Shown here piece after piece: positions 56,041-64,000 of a stretch of 64,000 nt of DNA (its first letter is position 1; every line of letters starts with the position of its first letter). Under the pieces are notes generated by a model. The model was not told where the DNA came from and did not search any database. It saw only the letters and a list, made by a program, of their open reading frames with translations. The position numbers and the translations under genes were made by a program. Source of the stretch: Myxococcales bacterium (GTDB lineage: Bacteria; Myxococcota_A; Polyangia; Polyangiales; JADJMO01); assembly GCA_016709545.1 (NCBI GenBank), contig JADJMO010000037.1:1-64000 (forward strand), written 5' to 3'.

Positions 56041-56880
56041 TCAGTTCACGAGCGCGTCGACCGCGGCGACGCGCGCCCTGTCCCACGCCAGCGTGAGCGC
56101 GCCCTCGTCCAGGCCGAGGCGCGCCGCGAGCACGTCGCGGGACGGGATGAGCTCGGTGGAGGGAATCCCTGGCGCCGAGACCTCCTGGGCCAGGTGCTCC
56201 CCCATCGCGATCGAGGCCACGAGCCACTCGAGGCCGGCGGGCGGCTGATCGGGCCGGGCCACCGAGGCGCGTACGTCTCCGGGCAGGTTCCAGAGCGTCG
56301 CGACGCGCGCGGTGAGCCGAGCGTGCATGCCGTCCACGACCGGCCACACGAGCTCGAACGCGGGAGGGTGGCGGACGCGATCCGTGAGCGCGATCAGCGC
56401 GGCCGCGATGCCCGCGTCGTGCAGCAGGCCGGCGAGGAAGGCCGTGTCGCCGTCCTTCTTCGCCGCGTCCGCGAACACCCGCGCGGCCTGCGCGGTCGCC
56501 ACGCTGTGCTGACGGAGGAGCGTCATCGGCGCCTCGTACCCGGGCGCGCGGAACACGCGCTGGGACATCGCGGCGACGAGGACGATCTGACCCAGGGTCT
56601 TCTCGCCGAGGCGGACCAGCGCCTCGCGGAGGTTCTTGGGGGGCTGTCCGCGGCTGTACGCGGCCGATCCGGCGATGCGCATCGTGGTGGCCGTGAGGAT
56701 CGGGTCCTTCTCGAGCGTGCGGAGGAACGGCCGCACGGTGAAGCCGGCGCGGCGCGAGAGGCTCATCAGCTCCAGGGCCACGTCGGGCAGGAGCGGAGGC
56801 CGGTAGGTCGGTGACTCGAACAGATCGACGAGCCGTTGTTCGAGCGCCACGGATTCCTGCAGAGCGGAGGGTGGGGGCAT
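56041..56880 (-). CDS. HDOD domain signalling protein
   Basis: 279 aa. The HDOD core spans about 20-225: LPDVALELMSLSRR, ILTATTMRIAGSAAYSRG, LREALVRLGEKTLGQIVLVA and a HDAG (AGLLHDAGIAAAL) matching the degenerate HD motif. HDOD proteins act in regulatory, often motility or stress, circuits without confirmed phosphodiesterase activity. It is convergent with the kinase gene, which stops 5 bp away. Confidence 0.8.
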   Translation of the reverse strand: MPPPSALQESVALEQRLVDLFESPTYRPPLLPDVALELMSLSRRAGFTVRPFLRTLEKDPILTATTMRIAGSAAYSRGQPPKNLREALVRLGEKTLGQIVLVAAMSQRVFRAPGYEAPMTLLRQHSVATAQAARVFADAAKKDGDTAFLAGLLHDAGIAAALIALTDRVRHPPAFELVWPVVDGMHARLTARVATLWNLPGDVRASVARPDQPPAGLEWLVASIAMGEHLAQEVSAPGIPSTELIPSRDVLAARLGLDEGALTLAWDRARVAAVDALVN

Positions 56881-57003
56881 CGGAACACGGAACGGCCCAT
56901 GCGCCGAGCTCCGGATGGCCGAACAGCGTCAATTTCCCCACCCGCCGACACGACCAATCGTCCGTGCGGAGCTGCGCCCGGGGGGCCGCGCTAGATCCCC
57001 ACC

Positions 57004-57901
57004 ATGCGGCCGCTGCCTCGCGCCGATCTCAAGGTCGGCTTCGCGTGCAACAACCGCTGCGTGTTCTGCGCGCAGGGGCGACAAGCGCTCCGACTGTCCC
57101 ACGCTCCCCCTCGAGGAGCTGGTGCGCCGCCTCGGCCTCGTGCGCGATCGTAGCCAGGGGCTCGTGCTCACCGGCGGCGAGCCCACCGCGCACAAGCAGC
57201 TCGTGGCGCTCGTGCGGGCCGCGCGCGCGATGGGCTTCGACCCAATCCAGATCCAGACCAACGGTCGCATGCTCAGCTATCCGCGCGTCGTCGAGCTCCT
57301 CGTCGCCGCGGGGGCGCGGGAGTTCTCGCCCTCGCTGCACGGCTCGACCGCGCCCGTGCACGAGGAGCTCACGCGCGCGCCGGGCAGCTTCGCGGAGACC
57401 GTCGAGGGCATCCGAAACGTGGTCGCCGCGGGGGCGGTGGTGGTCACCAACTCGGTGATCACCCGCGCGAACCTGCACGATCTCCCCGCGCTGGTCGCGC
57501 TCCTGGTCTCGCTCGGGGTGCGGCACGCGCAGCTCGCCTTCGTGCACCCGGTCGGCACCGCCGAGGTGGAGTTCGACACCGTCGTGCCGCGCCTGCCCAC
57601 CGTCGTCGAGCCCGTGCGCGCGGCCCGCGCGGTGGCGCGCGCGGCGTCGATGCGGCTCGTCACCGAGGCCATCCCGTACTGCTTCCTGCGCGGCATGGAG
57701 GAGCTCGCGGTCGAGGACGACATCCCGCTCACCACCGTGGTCGACCTCGACGGTCGCGTCGGCGATCACTCGCGCTGGCGCGAGGTCGAGGGCAAGGCGC
57801 ACGGCCCTCCCTGCGGGCGCTGCGCGCGGCGCGAGGCGTGCGAGGGCCCGTGGCGCGAGTACCCCGCGCGCTTCGGCTGGGACGAGTTCGTCGCGTTCTA
57901 G
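57004..57901 (+). CDS. Radical SAM protein (frameshifted)
   Basis: About 298 aa if repaired. From ATG 57004 the first frame gives VGFACNNRCVFCAQG with the CxxxCxxC 4Fe-4S motif (residues 15-22). A G run at 57075-57078 carries one extra base, and the rest continues as GDKRSDCPTLPLEELVRRLG, LVLTGGEPTAHKQLV (GGEP motif), TNGRMLSYPRV and a C-terminal Cys cluster (CGRCARREACEGPW) for an auxiliary cluster (SPASM-like). Substrate unknown. Confidence 0.8.
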
Positions 57902-57957
57902 GATTCGCGAGCAAGCGGCGGAGTGTGCGGGCAGGGTGGGGGACCTACCGTCCCTCC

Positions 57958-59015
57958 ATGACCCCCGCTAGCACCGACATGTCCATGGCCGTCGAGACCG
58001 ATCCCCGCTGGGCCGCCGTGCGCGCCCGCGATCGCGCGGCCGCCTTCTTCTACTCGGTCGCGACGACCGGCGTGTACTGCCGGCCGTCGTGCGGCGCGCG
58101 GCTCGCGCGACCCGAGAACGTCGCCTTCCACGCCTCGGCGATCGAGGCCGAGCGCGCGGGCTTTCGCGCGTGCAAGCGGTGCAAGCCCGACCAGGAGGGC
58201 GTCGACCCGAAGGTGCGCGAGGTGACCGCGCTCTGCCGGCTCATCGAGGCGAGCCCCGAGCCGTTGACGCTCGATGCGCTCGCGCGCCACGTCGGGTGGA
58301 GCCCGTTCCACACCCACCGCACGTTCAAGGCGGTCACCGGGCTGACGCCCCGCGCGTACGCCGCGGCCCATCGCGAAGGCAGGGTCCGGGAGGGGCTGCG
58401 CGCCCGGGCGAGCGTCACCGAGGCCATCGTCGACGCGGGCTACTCCTCGTCGAGCCGCTTCTACGAGCGTTCGCGGGCGCTCCTCGGCATGACCCCCACC
58501 GCGTTCCGCGAGGGAGGGGCCGAGCAGCCGATCCGCTTCGCGATCGGCGAGTGCTCGCTCGGCTCGATCCTCGTCGCGGCGACCGCGCGTGGCGTGTGCG
58601 CGATCCTGCTCGGGGACGACCCCGAGGCGCTGGCCCACGACCTCGAGCGTCGATTCCCGCGCGCAGAGCTCCTCGGGGCCGACCCCGCGTTCGAGGCGCT
58701 CGTCGCCGAGGTGGTCGGCCTCGTGGAGCGTCCCGGCAAGAGCGACCTGCCGCTCGACATCCGCGGGACCGCGTTCCAGCAGCGCGTGTGGCGCGCCCTC
58801 ACCGCCGTCCCGCCGGGCGAGACCACGACCTACTCGGCGCTCGCGCGCGCGCTCGGCGCCCCGAAATCGGCGCGGGCCGTGGCGCAGGCGTGCGCGGCCA
58901 ACGCGCTCGCGGTGGCCATCCCGTGCCACCGCGTCGTGCGGACCGACGGCGATCTCAGTGGCTACCGCTGGGGGTCGAACGCAAGCGCCGCTTGCTCGAG
59001 CGAGAGCGAGGCTGA
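57958..59015 (+). CDS. ada: Bifunctional Ada: DNA methyl-repair protein and regulator (frameshifted at end)
   Basis: 352 aa if repaired. N-terminal Ada domain with zinc cysteines (GVYCRPSCGARLA, CKRCKPDQ, from about residue 40), an AraC-type HTH (about 95-190, HVGWSPFHTHRTFKAVTGL) and the O6-methylguanine methyltransferase domain with catalytic AIPCHRVVRTDG (Cys about 321). The stretch of five G at 58970-58974 has lost one base; the proper end RWGVERKRRLLERERG then finishes at 59015. It repairs methylphosphotriesters and O6-alkylguanine and activates the adaptive response. It overlaps alkB. Confidence 0.85.
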
Positions 59016-59656
59016 TGCAGCTCCCGTTGCTGGCCGACCCACGCGTGCCCCGCGCGCTCGCCGAGGGGGCGTGGCTCTTGCCGGGCCTCGCCCTCGATGC
59101 CGCGTCGCAGTTGCTCGTGGACGTCGCCGCCGTGGCTGCGCGGGCGCCTTGGCGTCACATGCACACCCCCGGCGGATTCCGCATGTCGGTGGCGATGACC
59201 AACTGCGGCGCCGTCGGGTGGGTCACCGACGCCCAGGGCTACCGCTACACCGAGGTCGATCCCGCGACCGAGCAGGCCTGGCCCGCGATGCCCGCCTCGC
59301 TGCACGACCTCGCCGTCCGGGCGGCCGAGCGCGCGGGGTTCTCCGGCTTCGCTCCGGATGCCTGCCTCGTGAACCAGTATGCCGTCGGTGCGCGCATGAC
59401 CCTGCACCAGGACAAGAACGAGCGGGATTTCTCGGCGCCGATCGTCTCGGTCTCGCTGGGCCTGCCGGCGACGTTCCTGTTCGGGGGTGAGACGCGCGCC
59501 GAGCGTCCGACCCGGGTGCCGCTGGAGCACGGCGACGTGGTGGTGTGGGGCGGCCCCGCGCGCCTGCGCTTCCACGGCGTGCTCGCCGTCGCCGACGGCC
59601 AGCACGCTCTGGTCGGAGCTGCCCGGATCAACCTCACCTTTCGCCGAGCGCGCTAG
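59015..59656 (+). CDS. alkB: Alpha-ketoglutarate-dependent dealkylase AlkB
   Basis: 213 aa, the E. coli length. NQYAVGARMTLHQDKNERDF contains the HxD iron ligands (about residue 130), the distal His is in RLRFHGVLAV, and RINLTFRR has the 2-oxoglutarate-binding Arg. MHTPGGFRMSVAMTNCGA is the family substrate-lid segment. It oxidatively removes methyl groups from 1-meA and 3-meC. Its ATG shares a base with the ada stop (TGATG), so the two are co-expressed in an adaptive-response operon. Confidence 0.9.
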   Translation: MQLPLLADPRVPRALAEGAWLLPGLALDAASQLLVDVAAVAARAPWRHMHTPGGFRMSVAMTNCGAVGWVTDAQGYRYTEVDPATEQAWPAMPASLHDLAVRAAERAGFSGFAPDACLVNQYAVGARMTLHQDKNERDFSAPIVSVSLGLPATFLFGGETRAERPTRVPLEHGDVVVWGGPARLRFHGVLAVADGQHALVGAARINLTFRRAR

Positions 59657-61290
59657 CCCTTGCCCAGCACGCCCCTCACGACCTCGAGGAGGCGCTGCGC
59701 GGTGTACGGCTTCGAGAGGAAGCCCTGCGTGCGGAGGGTCTCGACGTCGCGGGCGAGGGCCTCTTCGGAGTAGCCGCTGGACATCACGATCGGCACCCGC
59801 GGGTCGAGCGCGCGCAGCGCGGCGAACACCTCGGCCCCGGACATGTCGGGCATCGAGATGTCGAGGACGACCATGCCCACCTGACCGGCGCGAGGCCGGA
59901 ACAGCTCGATCGCCTCGGGGCCGCTCCTCGCGACGAGGGTGGTGAAGCCGGCGCGCTCCAGCACGCGCTTGGCGACGGCGCCGATGCCCGGCTCGTCGTC
60001 CACCAGCAGCACCTGCACGCGCTCGGCCTCGACGGCGGCGGGGAGCGGCGTGGGCACGCGCGAGCTCTTCACGGTGCTCGGGAGGAGGACCCGCACCGTG
60101 GTGCCCCGACCCGGCGCGCTCGCGATGGTCATCGTGCCCTTGTGGGCACGCACGATCCCGAGCGCCTCGGGCAGACCGAGCCCGCGGCCCGTGAAGCGCG
60201 TGCTGAAGAACGGGTCGAACACGCGCGAGAGCACCGCCTCGTTCATGCCGTGGCCGGTGTCGGTCACCGACAGCGTGGCGTAGCGCCCGGCCTCGAGGGG
60301 CTCTCCGAAGCTGGACGAGGCGAGCTCCTCGTCGGCCCCCTCGAGGTGCGCGGCGCCCGTCACGACCAGCAGCGTGCCGGAGAGCTCACCGAGGGCCTCG
60401 ACCGCGTTGGTCACGAGCTGCTGCACCACCCGCTGCAGCTGCCCGGCGTCGGCGGCGATGGGCGTGGCCTCACCGTGCACGATCTCGAGCTGGATGTGCG
60501 GCGACACGCTGCGCGCCAGCGCGGCCTCCTGGCCGGCGACGATGTCCTGCCAGGTGGTCGGGGCCACCCGGAGGATGTTGCTGCCAGATGCTGCCAGCAT
60601 CTGCCGGCTCAGCTGCGTGGCACGCGCGATGGACTCGCGCGCCTTGCCGAGGTCCTGGTCGACGACCGAGTCGGTCGGCAGGTCCTGGTTGGCGAGCTCG
60701 AGGTAGCCGAGCGCGGTGGTCAGGATGTTGTTGAAGTCGTGCGCCACCCCGCCCGTGAGGACGCGCAGGCTCTCGAGCCGGTCGAGCTGCTGGGCGCGCC
60801 GCTGCAGCTCGAGGTGCACGTGCTCGGCCTCCTGTTGCGCGGACACGTCCTCGAGCGTGAGGCACACCGCACAGGGCAAGGCCTCGCCCCGCCGCGGCAC
60901 CACGTCGATCTGGACCCAGACGCGGTGGCCGTCGCGATGCTCGAGACCAACAACAGCGTTGCGGACGACCTGCCCCTTGGTTCGCGCGATCACCGAGGGG
61001 CGTTCGGCGTCGGGGCGACGGCTCCCGTCCTCACGCAGCGCGTCCCAGCGTGGGTCGAGTGGATGTCGCGACCGCAGCTCGTCCAGGGAGAACCCGAGGA
61101 TGCGCTCGGCGGCCGGGTTCGCGTCCTCGACGGCGCCGCTCGCGTCCAGGTAGACCACGCCTCGCGACAGCGTGTCGAAGAGCTCCCGGAAGCGCGCCTC
61201 GCTCCGACGCAGCTCGGTCTCGAGGCGCTCACGCTCGGCCTCGAGGGCCGCGAGGCGTCGCTGCGCGACGAGCACCTCGGGTGCGCTCAT
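59653..61290 (-). CDS. PAS-histidine kinase with C-terminal receiver
   Basis: 545 aa from ATG 61290. A coiled-coil N-terminus (LAALEAERERLETELRR), PAS (about 30-150, GVVYLDASGAVEDANPAAER), HisKA-like SLRVLTGGVAHDFNNILTTA (His about 190), HATPase (QLVTNAVEALG, DTGHGMN, GRGLGLPEALGIV) and a receiver (VLLVDDEPG, LDISMPDMSG, FLSKPY). No TM helix. The gene is convergent with alkB and overlaps it by 4 bp. It resembles the kinase at 52763 in its last three domains. Confidence 0.88.
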   Translation of the reverse strand: MSAPEVLVAQRRLAALEAERERLETELRRSEARFRELFDTLSRGVVYLDASGAVEDANPAAERILGFSLDELRSRHPLDPRWDALREDGSRRPDAERPSVIARTKGQVVRNAVVGLEHRDGHRVWVQIDVVPRRGEALPCAVCLTLEDVSAQQEAEHVHLELQRRAQQLDRLESLRVLTGGVAHDFNNILTTALGYLELANQDLPTDSVVDQDLGKARESIARATQLSRQMLAASGSNILRVAPTTWQDIVAGQEAALARSVSPHIQLEIVHGEATPIAADAGQLQRVVQQLVTNAVEALGELSGTLLVVTGAAHLEGADEELASSSFGEPLEAGRYATLSVTDTGHGMNEAVLSRVFDPFFSTRFTGRGLGLPEALGIVRAHKGTMTIASAPGRGTTVRVLLPSTVKSSRVPTPLPAAVEAERVQVLLVDDEPGIGAVAKRVLERAGFTTLVARSGPEAIELFRPRAGQVGMVVLDISMPDMSGAEVFAALRALDPRVPIVMSSGYSEEALARDVETLRTQGFLSKPYTAQRLLEVVRGVLGKG

Positions 61291-61401
61291 GAGGCCTCTG
61301 GCGCAGAACGCGCGCGGGTCGGGCAAGGTCTGCACCCGAACACGTCTCTCGCGGCAGCTTCCACCACCATGGCGACTTCGCGTTCAACAACCACGCCAGC
61401 C

Positions 61402-63816
61402 TCAGGGACGGAGGGCGATGGGCTCGAGGCGGATGCTGGTGGCGCTGCAGACAGCGTCGGTGTCGCACCCACAGACGTTGCCGCCCTGATCTTCGAGGGT
61501 CGAAGGGTCGATGTCCTTCTCGACGTCGATCGAGATCTGCGCGCAGATGCGGCAGCTCGACAGCGAGACCCGGGAGCCGATCACGAGCAGGCCCGCGCGC
61601 GCGACGTCCGTCAGCGCCACTCGCTTCATGCGGACGACCGAAGGGCCGAACTTCCGCTCGATCGTCAGCGCGTCGCCGTAGCTGGGCACCCCGACCACGC
61701 GGCGCACCAGCGAGTCTTCGAGGTCGAGGTCGACGTGCGCCACCATCAGCGCCGAGCCGACGAGATCGGTGAGCGTCGAGTGCCGGACGGCGAGCACGCC
61801 GCCCGTGGTGGACTCGTCGTCGTGGGTGAACACGTATCCGACCAGGCCGACCGCGTACTTGTTGGGTCCGGGGGTGACCTTGCGGATCGTGGCGCCGTCG
61901 ACCGTGCCGTTCGCGCCGGACAGGAACACGCCGAGTTCCTGCACGTCCTCGACCACGACGCGGTCGAGGGTGGTCGTCTTGCCGAGCGAGAGATCCGAGA
62001 CCTTGACCACGATCCCGGCACCCGAGCTGGTGTCGCTCGCGCCGAGGCGCTGGCTGCGCACCAGCGTTCCGACGATGGTCGTGGGGACGTCGAACGCGAA
62101 GACGCCGTACTGGGTGTTGTCTTCGATCACGCTCCCCTCGACCGAGAGCTCGCTCGGCACCTTCTTCACGTCGTCGGGGAGGGCGTGGATGCCCCAGCCC
62201 GAGTTCGCCTCGATCGGGCGGCTCTTGCGCACCGTGGAGCCCTCGACGCGCAGGACGCCGCCGAACGCATAGACGCCGATGAGATCGGCGGACTCGACCA
62301 GGGAACGACGGAGGGTGACCGTTCCTTGCGTCTTCTGGGTGACCGAGGCCACGCTCGCGACGCCGGCCCGGAGCGCGTCGCCGCCCTTGACGACGTCCGA
62401 GACCAGGCTGTCCTCGAGGAGCAGGGTGCTCGAGGCCGCGATCGCCCCCACCTCGCGCGAGTGGAGGATCGCCGAGCGGCGGACGGTGGCGACGCCGGGC
62501 TGCTTCGCCACGGGGTGGTCCTGGACGATCACGCCGCGGCCCCCGATCTTGCGCGTGTCGGTCTGGGCCTTGGTGTCGCGGACGGTGACGCGATCGAGGG
62601 TGACCACCGCGCCCGCCGCGTCGACGCCGGCGTAGGTGTTGCCGGAGAACAGCGAGTCGCTCACCTGCACGTCGCCGGCGGGGGCCTTGGAGTCGGAGTA
62701 CGCGAGGGCATAGAGGCCGATCCCGAACGTGCCGTCGGCGCGCGGCTTCGTGTCGCGGACGACCGCGCGCTCCAGCACGAGCTTGCAGGCGTGCGCGAGG
62801 ATGCCGGCGTCGGCGTTGCGCTCGAGCACGACGTCCTTCGCGTGGACCTCGGTCGTCGCCCCACCGAAGCTCGGTCGCTCGATCGAGAGGCCGATGCCGC
62901 GCTGTCCGTCGGCCCGCGGCGCGGTGTCGCGGACGACGCTGCTCGCGAGCTCCAGGCGCCCGCCGGCGACCTCGACGCCGAACAGCGTGGCGTGGTCGAC
63001 GAGGATCCTGGTCGCGGTCGTGACGGTGCTCGCGCCCGTCGTGCGCAGCCCGCTGCCCTCGACGTCGTGGATGCGGACGGCCTCGAGGGAAGGGGTGCCC
63101 TTCGCGTCGACGCCGACCTCGCCCTTGCCGGTGACGGAGAGGTGCGCGAGCTTGGCGCCGCCCTCGAGGGTGACGACGGGTCGGGTCGGGTCGACGCCGA
63201 CGATCTCGACCTTGGCGGCGCAGCGGCCACTCAGCGTGACGGCCTTGTCGACCACGACGTTGGCCGGATAGGTGCCGTCGACGAGGAGGACGCGGTCGCC
63301 GTCGACCGCGGCGGCGAGGGCCGCGGCGAGGGTCGAGAACGGCTTCTCCCGCGTGCCGTCACCACCCGCGGCCGCGCCGGCGTTGACGAACACGAGCCCC
63401 TTGGCCGACGCGGGCAGGGCCTCGCAGGTGTCGAGCGGCGCGCACGCGGTGTCGGACGGGAGCGCCAGCTCGAGCGGACCGCACGGGTCCTTCGGGAGCA
63501 CCGCCGCGCAGCCGCCCTCGCCGTCGGCGGTGAAGCCCTTGGCGCAGGGGCCCGGGCCGACGGGGTGACAGGCCGCCTCACCGAGGACGGCGAGGGTCCC
63601 GACCCCGCAGGTGGGCAGGCTCGCGGTGCACGCGCGCTCGGCCCACGTGAACCCTGGCGCGCAGCCCCCTTCGGGCACGCCCGTCGGGAGGCAGTGCCCG
63701 TCGGGATCGGCCACCTCTTCCTTTCCACACGGGCTCGGCGCGGGGGCCTCGTCCGCGCTGGACTTGCAGCCGAGGAGCGCAAACGCCGCGGCGACGACCA
63801 TCCCCCGGAGGTGCAT
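61402..63816 (-). CDS. Lipoprotein with right-handed parallel beta-helix
   Basis: 804 aa. Signal MHLRGMVVAAAFALLGC (lipobox LLGC). A Cys-containing N-terminal segment (about 30-130) precedes EKPFSTLAAALAAAVDGDRV, the entry motif of Pbl/DUF1565-type beta-helices. About 550 residues of irregular 22-25-residue coils follow (LEAVRIHDVEGSGLRT, RDTKPRADGTFGIGLYA, VTLRRSLVESADLIGVYAFG). A Cys-rich end (CRICAQ, CGCDTDAVC) caps it. Probably surface-attached; polysaccharide-degrading or binding function possible but no catalytic residues assigned. Confidence 0.75.
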   Translation of the reverse strand: MHLRGMVVAAAFALLGCKSSADEAPAPSPCGKEEVADPDGHCLPTGVPEGGCAPGFTWAERACTASLPTCGVGTLAVLGEAACHPVGPGPCAKGFTADGEGGCAAVLPKDPCGPLELALPSDTACAPLDTCEALPASAKGLVFVNAGAAAGGDGTREKPFSTLAAALAAAVDGDRVLLVDGTYPANVVVDKAVTLSGRCAAKVEIVGVDPTRPVVTLEGGAKLAHLSVTGKGEVGVDAKGTPSLEAVRIHDVEGSGLRTTGASTVTTATRILVDHATLFGVEVAGGRLELASSVVRDTAPRADGQRGIGLSIERPSFGGATTEVHAKDVVLERNADAGILAHACKLVLERAVVRDTKPRADGTFGIGLYALAYSDSKAPAGDVQVSDSLFSGNTYAGVDAAGAVVTLDRVTVRDTKAQTDTRKIGGRGVIVQDHPVAKQPGVATVRRSAILHSREVGAIAASSTLLLEDSLVSDVVKGGDALRAGVASVASVTQKTQGTVTLRRSLVESADLIGVYAFGGVLRVEGSTVRKSRPIEANSGWGIHALPDDVKKVPSELSVEGSVIEDNTQYGVFAFDVPTTIVGTLVRSQRLGASDTSSGAGIVVKVSDLSLGKTTTLDRVVVEDVQELGVFLSGANGTVDGATIRKVTPGPNKYAVGLVGYVFTHDDESTTGGVLAVRHSTLTDLVGSALMVAHVDLDLEDSLVRRVVGVPSYGDALTIERKFGPSVVRMKRVALTDVARAGLLVIGSRVSLSSCRICAQISIDVEKDIDPSTLEDQGGNVCGCDTDAVCSATSIRLEPIALRP

Positions 63817-63837
63817 GCGCCGATGATATCCTGAGGC

Positions 63838-64000
63838 ATGACCTCGGTGCGGTGTTCGTGGGTCCTGGCTCTCGCGTGCGTCGGCTGTGCAGAGGGCGAC
63901 GACGCCAGCGGCAAGCGACCCGACATCGGGCCCGACGCGGTGTTGCTCGAGGTCTCCACCGAGGCGGCGACCGACGCGCCCGCGGATGCGCCGGCCGACG
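63838..64000 (+). CDS. Putative lipoprotein, 5' end only
   Basis: The first 54 codons. Signal MTSVRCSWVLALACVGC (lipobox CVGC), then an acidic D/A/T linker (DAPADAPAD) typical of this genome. It is divergent from the beta-helix gene, 21 bp between starts, so they share a promoter region. The rest lies beyond the window. Confidence 0.6.
   Translation, partial: MTSVRCSWVLALACVGCAEGDDASGKRPDIGPDAVLLEVSTEAATDAPADAPAD

Noticed and set aside
59545..63834. A 1429-codon open frame on the plus strand, antisense to the receiver kinase and the beta-helix gene
   Set aside because: It is a GC-skew shadow: composition is Arg/Ala/Gly/Asp-rich without motifs, while the minus-strand genes have clear domains.

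Overview
The window is high-GC DNA (my estimate is near 70 percent) that looks like a large-genome myxobacterium, most likely the order Polyangiales (Myxococcota). The grounds are: many lipoproteins whose lipobox is followed by an Asp/Thr/Gly/Ala-rich linker (D-A-G, D-T-G repeats), Cys-rich secreted proteins ending in a Cys-TM-Arg tail of MYXO-CTERM type, a Hanks-type Ser/Thr kinase in an operon with a PEGA protein, DUF1566 and kelch-like surface proteins, large hybrid histidine kinases, and long antisense reading frames typical of very GC-rich DNA. The species call is inference.

0-25 kb is mainly core chromosome. It holds the 5' part of aspartate kinase, tRNA-Leu(GAG) with its own promoter and terminator, an RlmI-like rRNA methyltransferase coupled to a HAD phosphatase, a free-standing rplC, then plsB / MepA-like endopeptidase / DNA methyltransferase joined by 4-bp overlaps. 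Next come a (frameshifted) MYXO-CTERM protein, a mazG / FAD oxidase / catalase-like operon, and a BamA-like barrel protein with a small exported protein. A 2.2-kb islet (18.2-20.4 kb) lies between two 63/64-bp direct repeats and carries a formylglycine-enzyme remnant and a TPR-like / PemK-like gene pair. A nucleotidyltransferase pair of toxin-antitoxin type, an FKBP lipoprotein, a quinone oxidoreductase and an alpha/beta hydrolase complete this part.

25.1-50.2 kb is an accessory zone that starts at tRNA-Pro(CGG). The 3' end of that tRNA recurs at 25.27, 25.38, 28.55, 42.79 and (partly) 50.10 kb, like attachment-site scars. Five arrays of a 21-22-bp palindromic repeat (core AGTCGACT) lie in the same zone. 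Between them are broken or complete small modules: a truncated RNase A-like CDI toxin with immunity gene, two ribbon-helix-helix-like antitoxin paralogues (one internally deleted), an ADP-ribosyltransferase-like gene with a small partner, AraC remnants, a MITE, and an IS1380-type element. It also holds a kinase/PEGA/DUF1566 operon preceded by a tiny translationally coupled ORF. A collapsed duplicate of the front of that operon lies at 45.7-46.2 kb, and its PEGA fragment supplies the Shine-Dalgarno of a large kelch-like Cys-rich protein.

50.2-64 kb returns to ordinary genes: a DNA-binding-like protein just behind the last palindrome array, an FAD/Rieske oxidoreductase, two hybrid histidine kinases, an HDOD protein, a radical SAM protein, ada and alkB (alkylation repair), a beta-helix lipoprotein and the start of another lipoprotein.

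Six genes (MYXO-CTERM protein, hydrolase, Ser/Thr kinase, kelch-like protein, radical SAM, ada) are each broken by single-base-type indels, mostly in runs of G or C. I suspect base-calling or assembly errors more than true pseudogenes; these genes are given with full extents.
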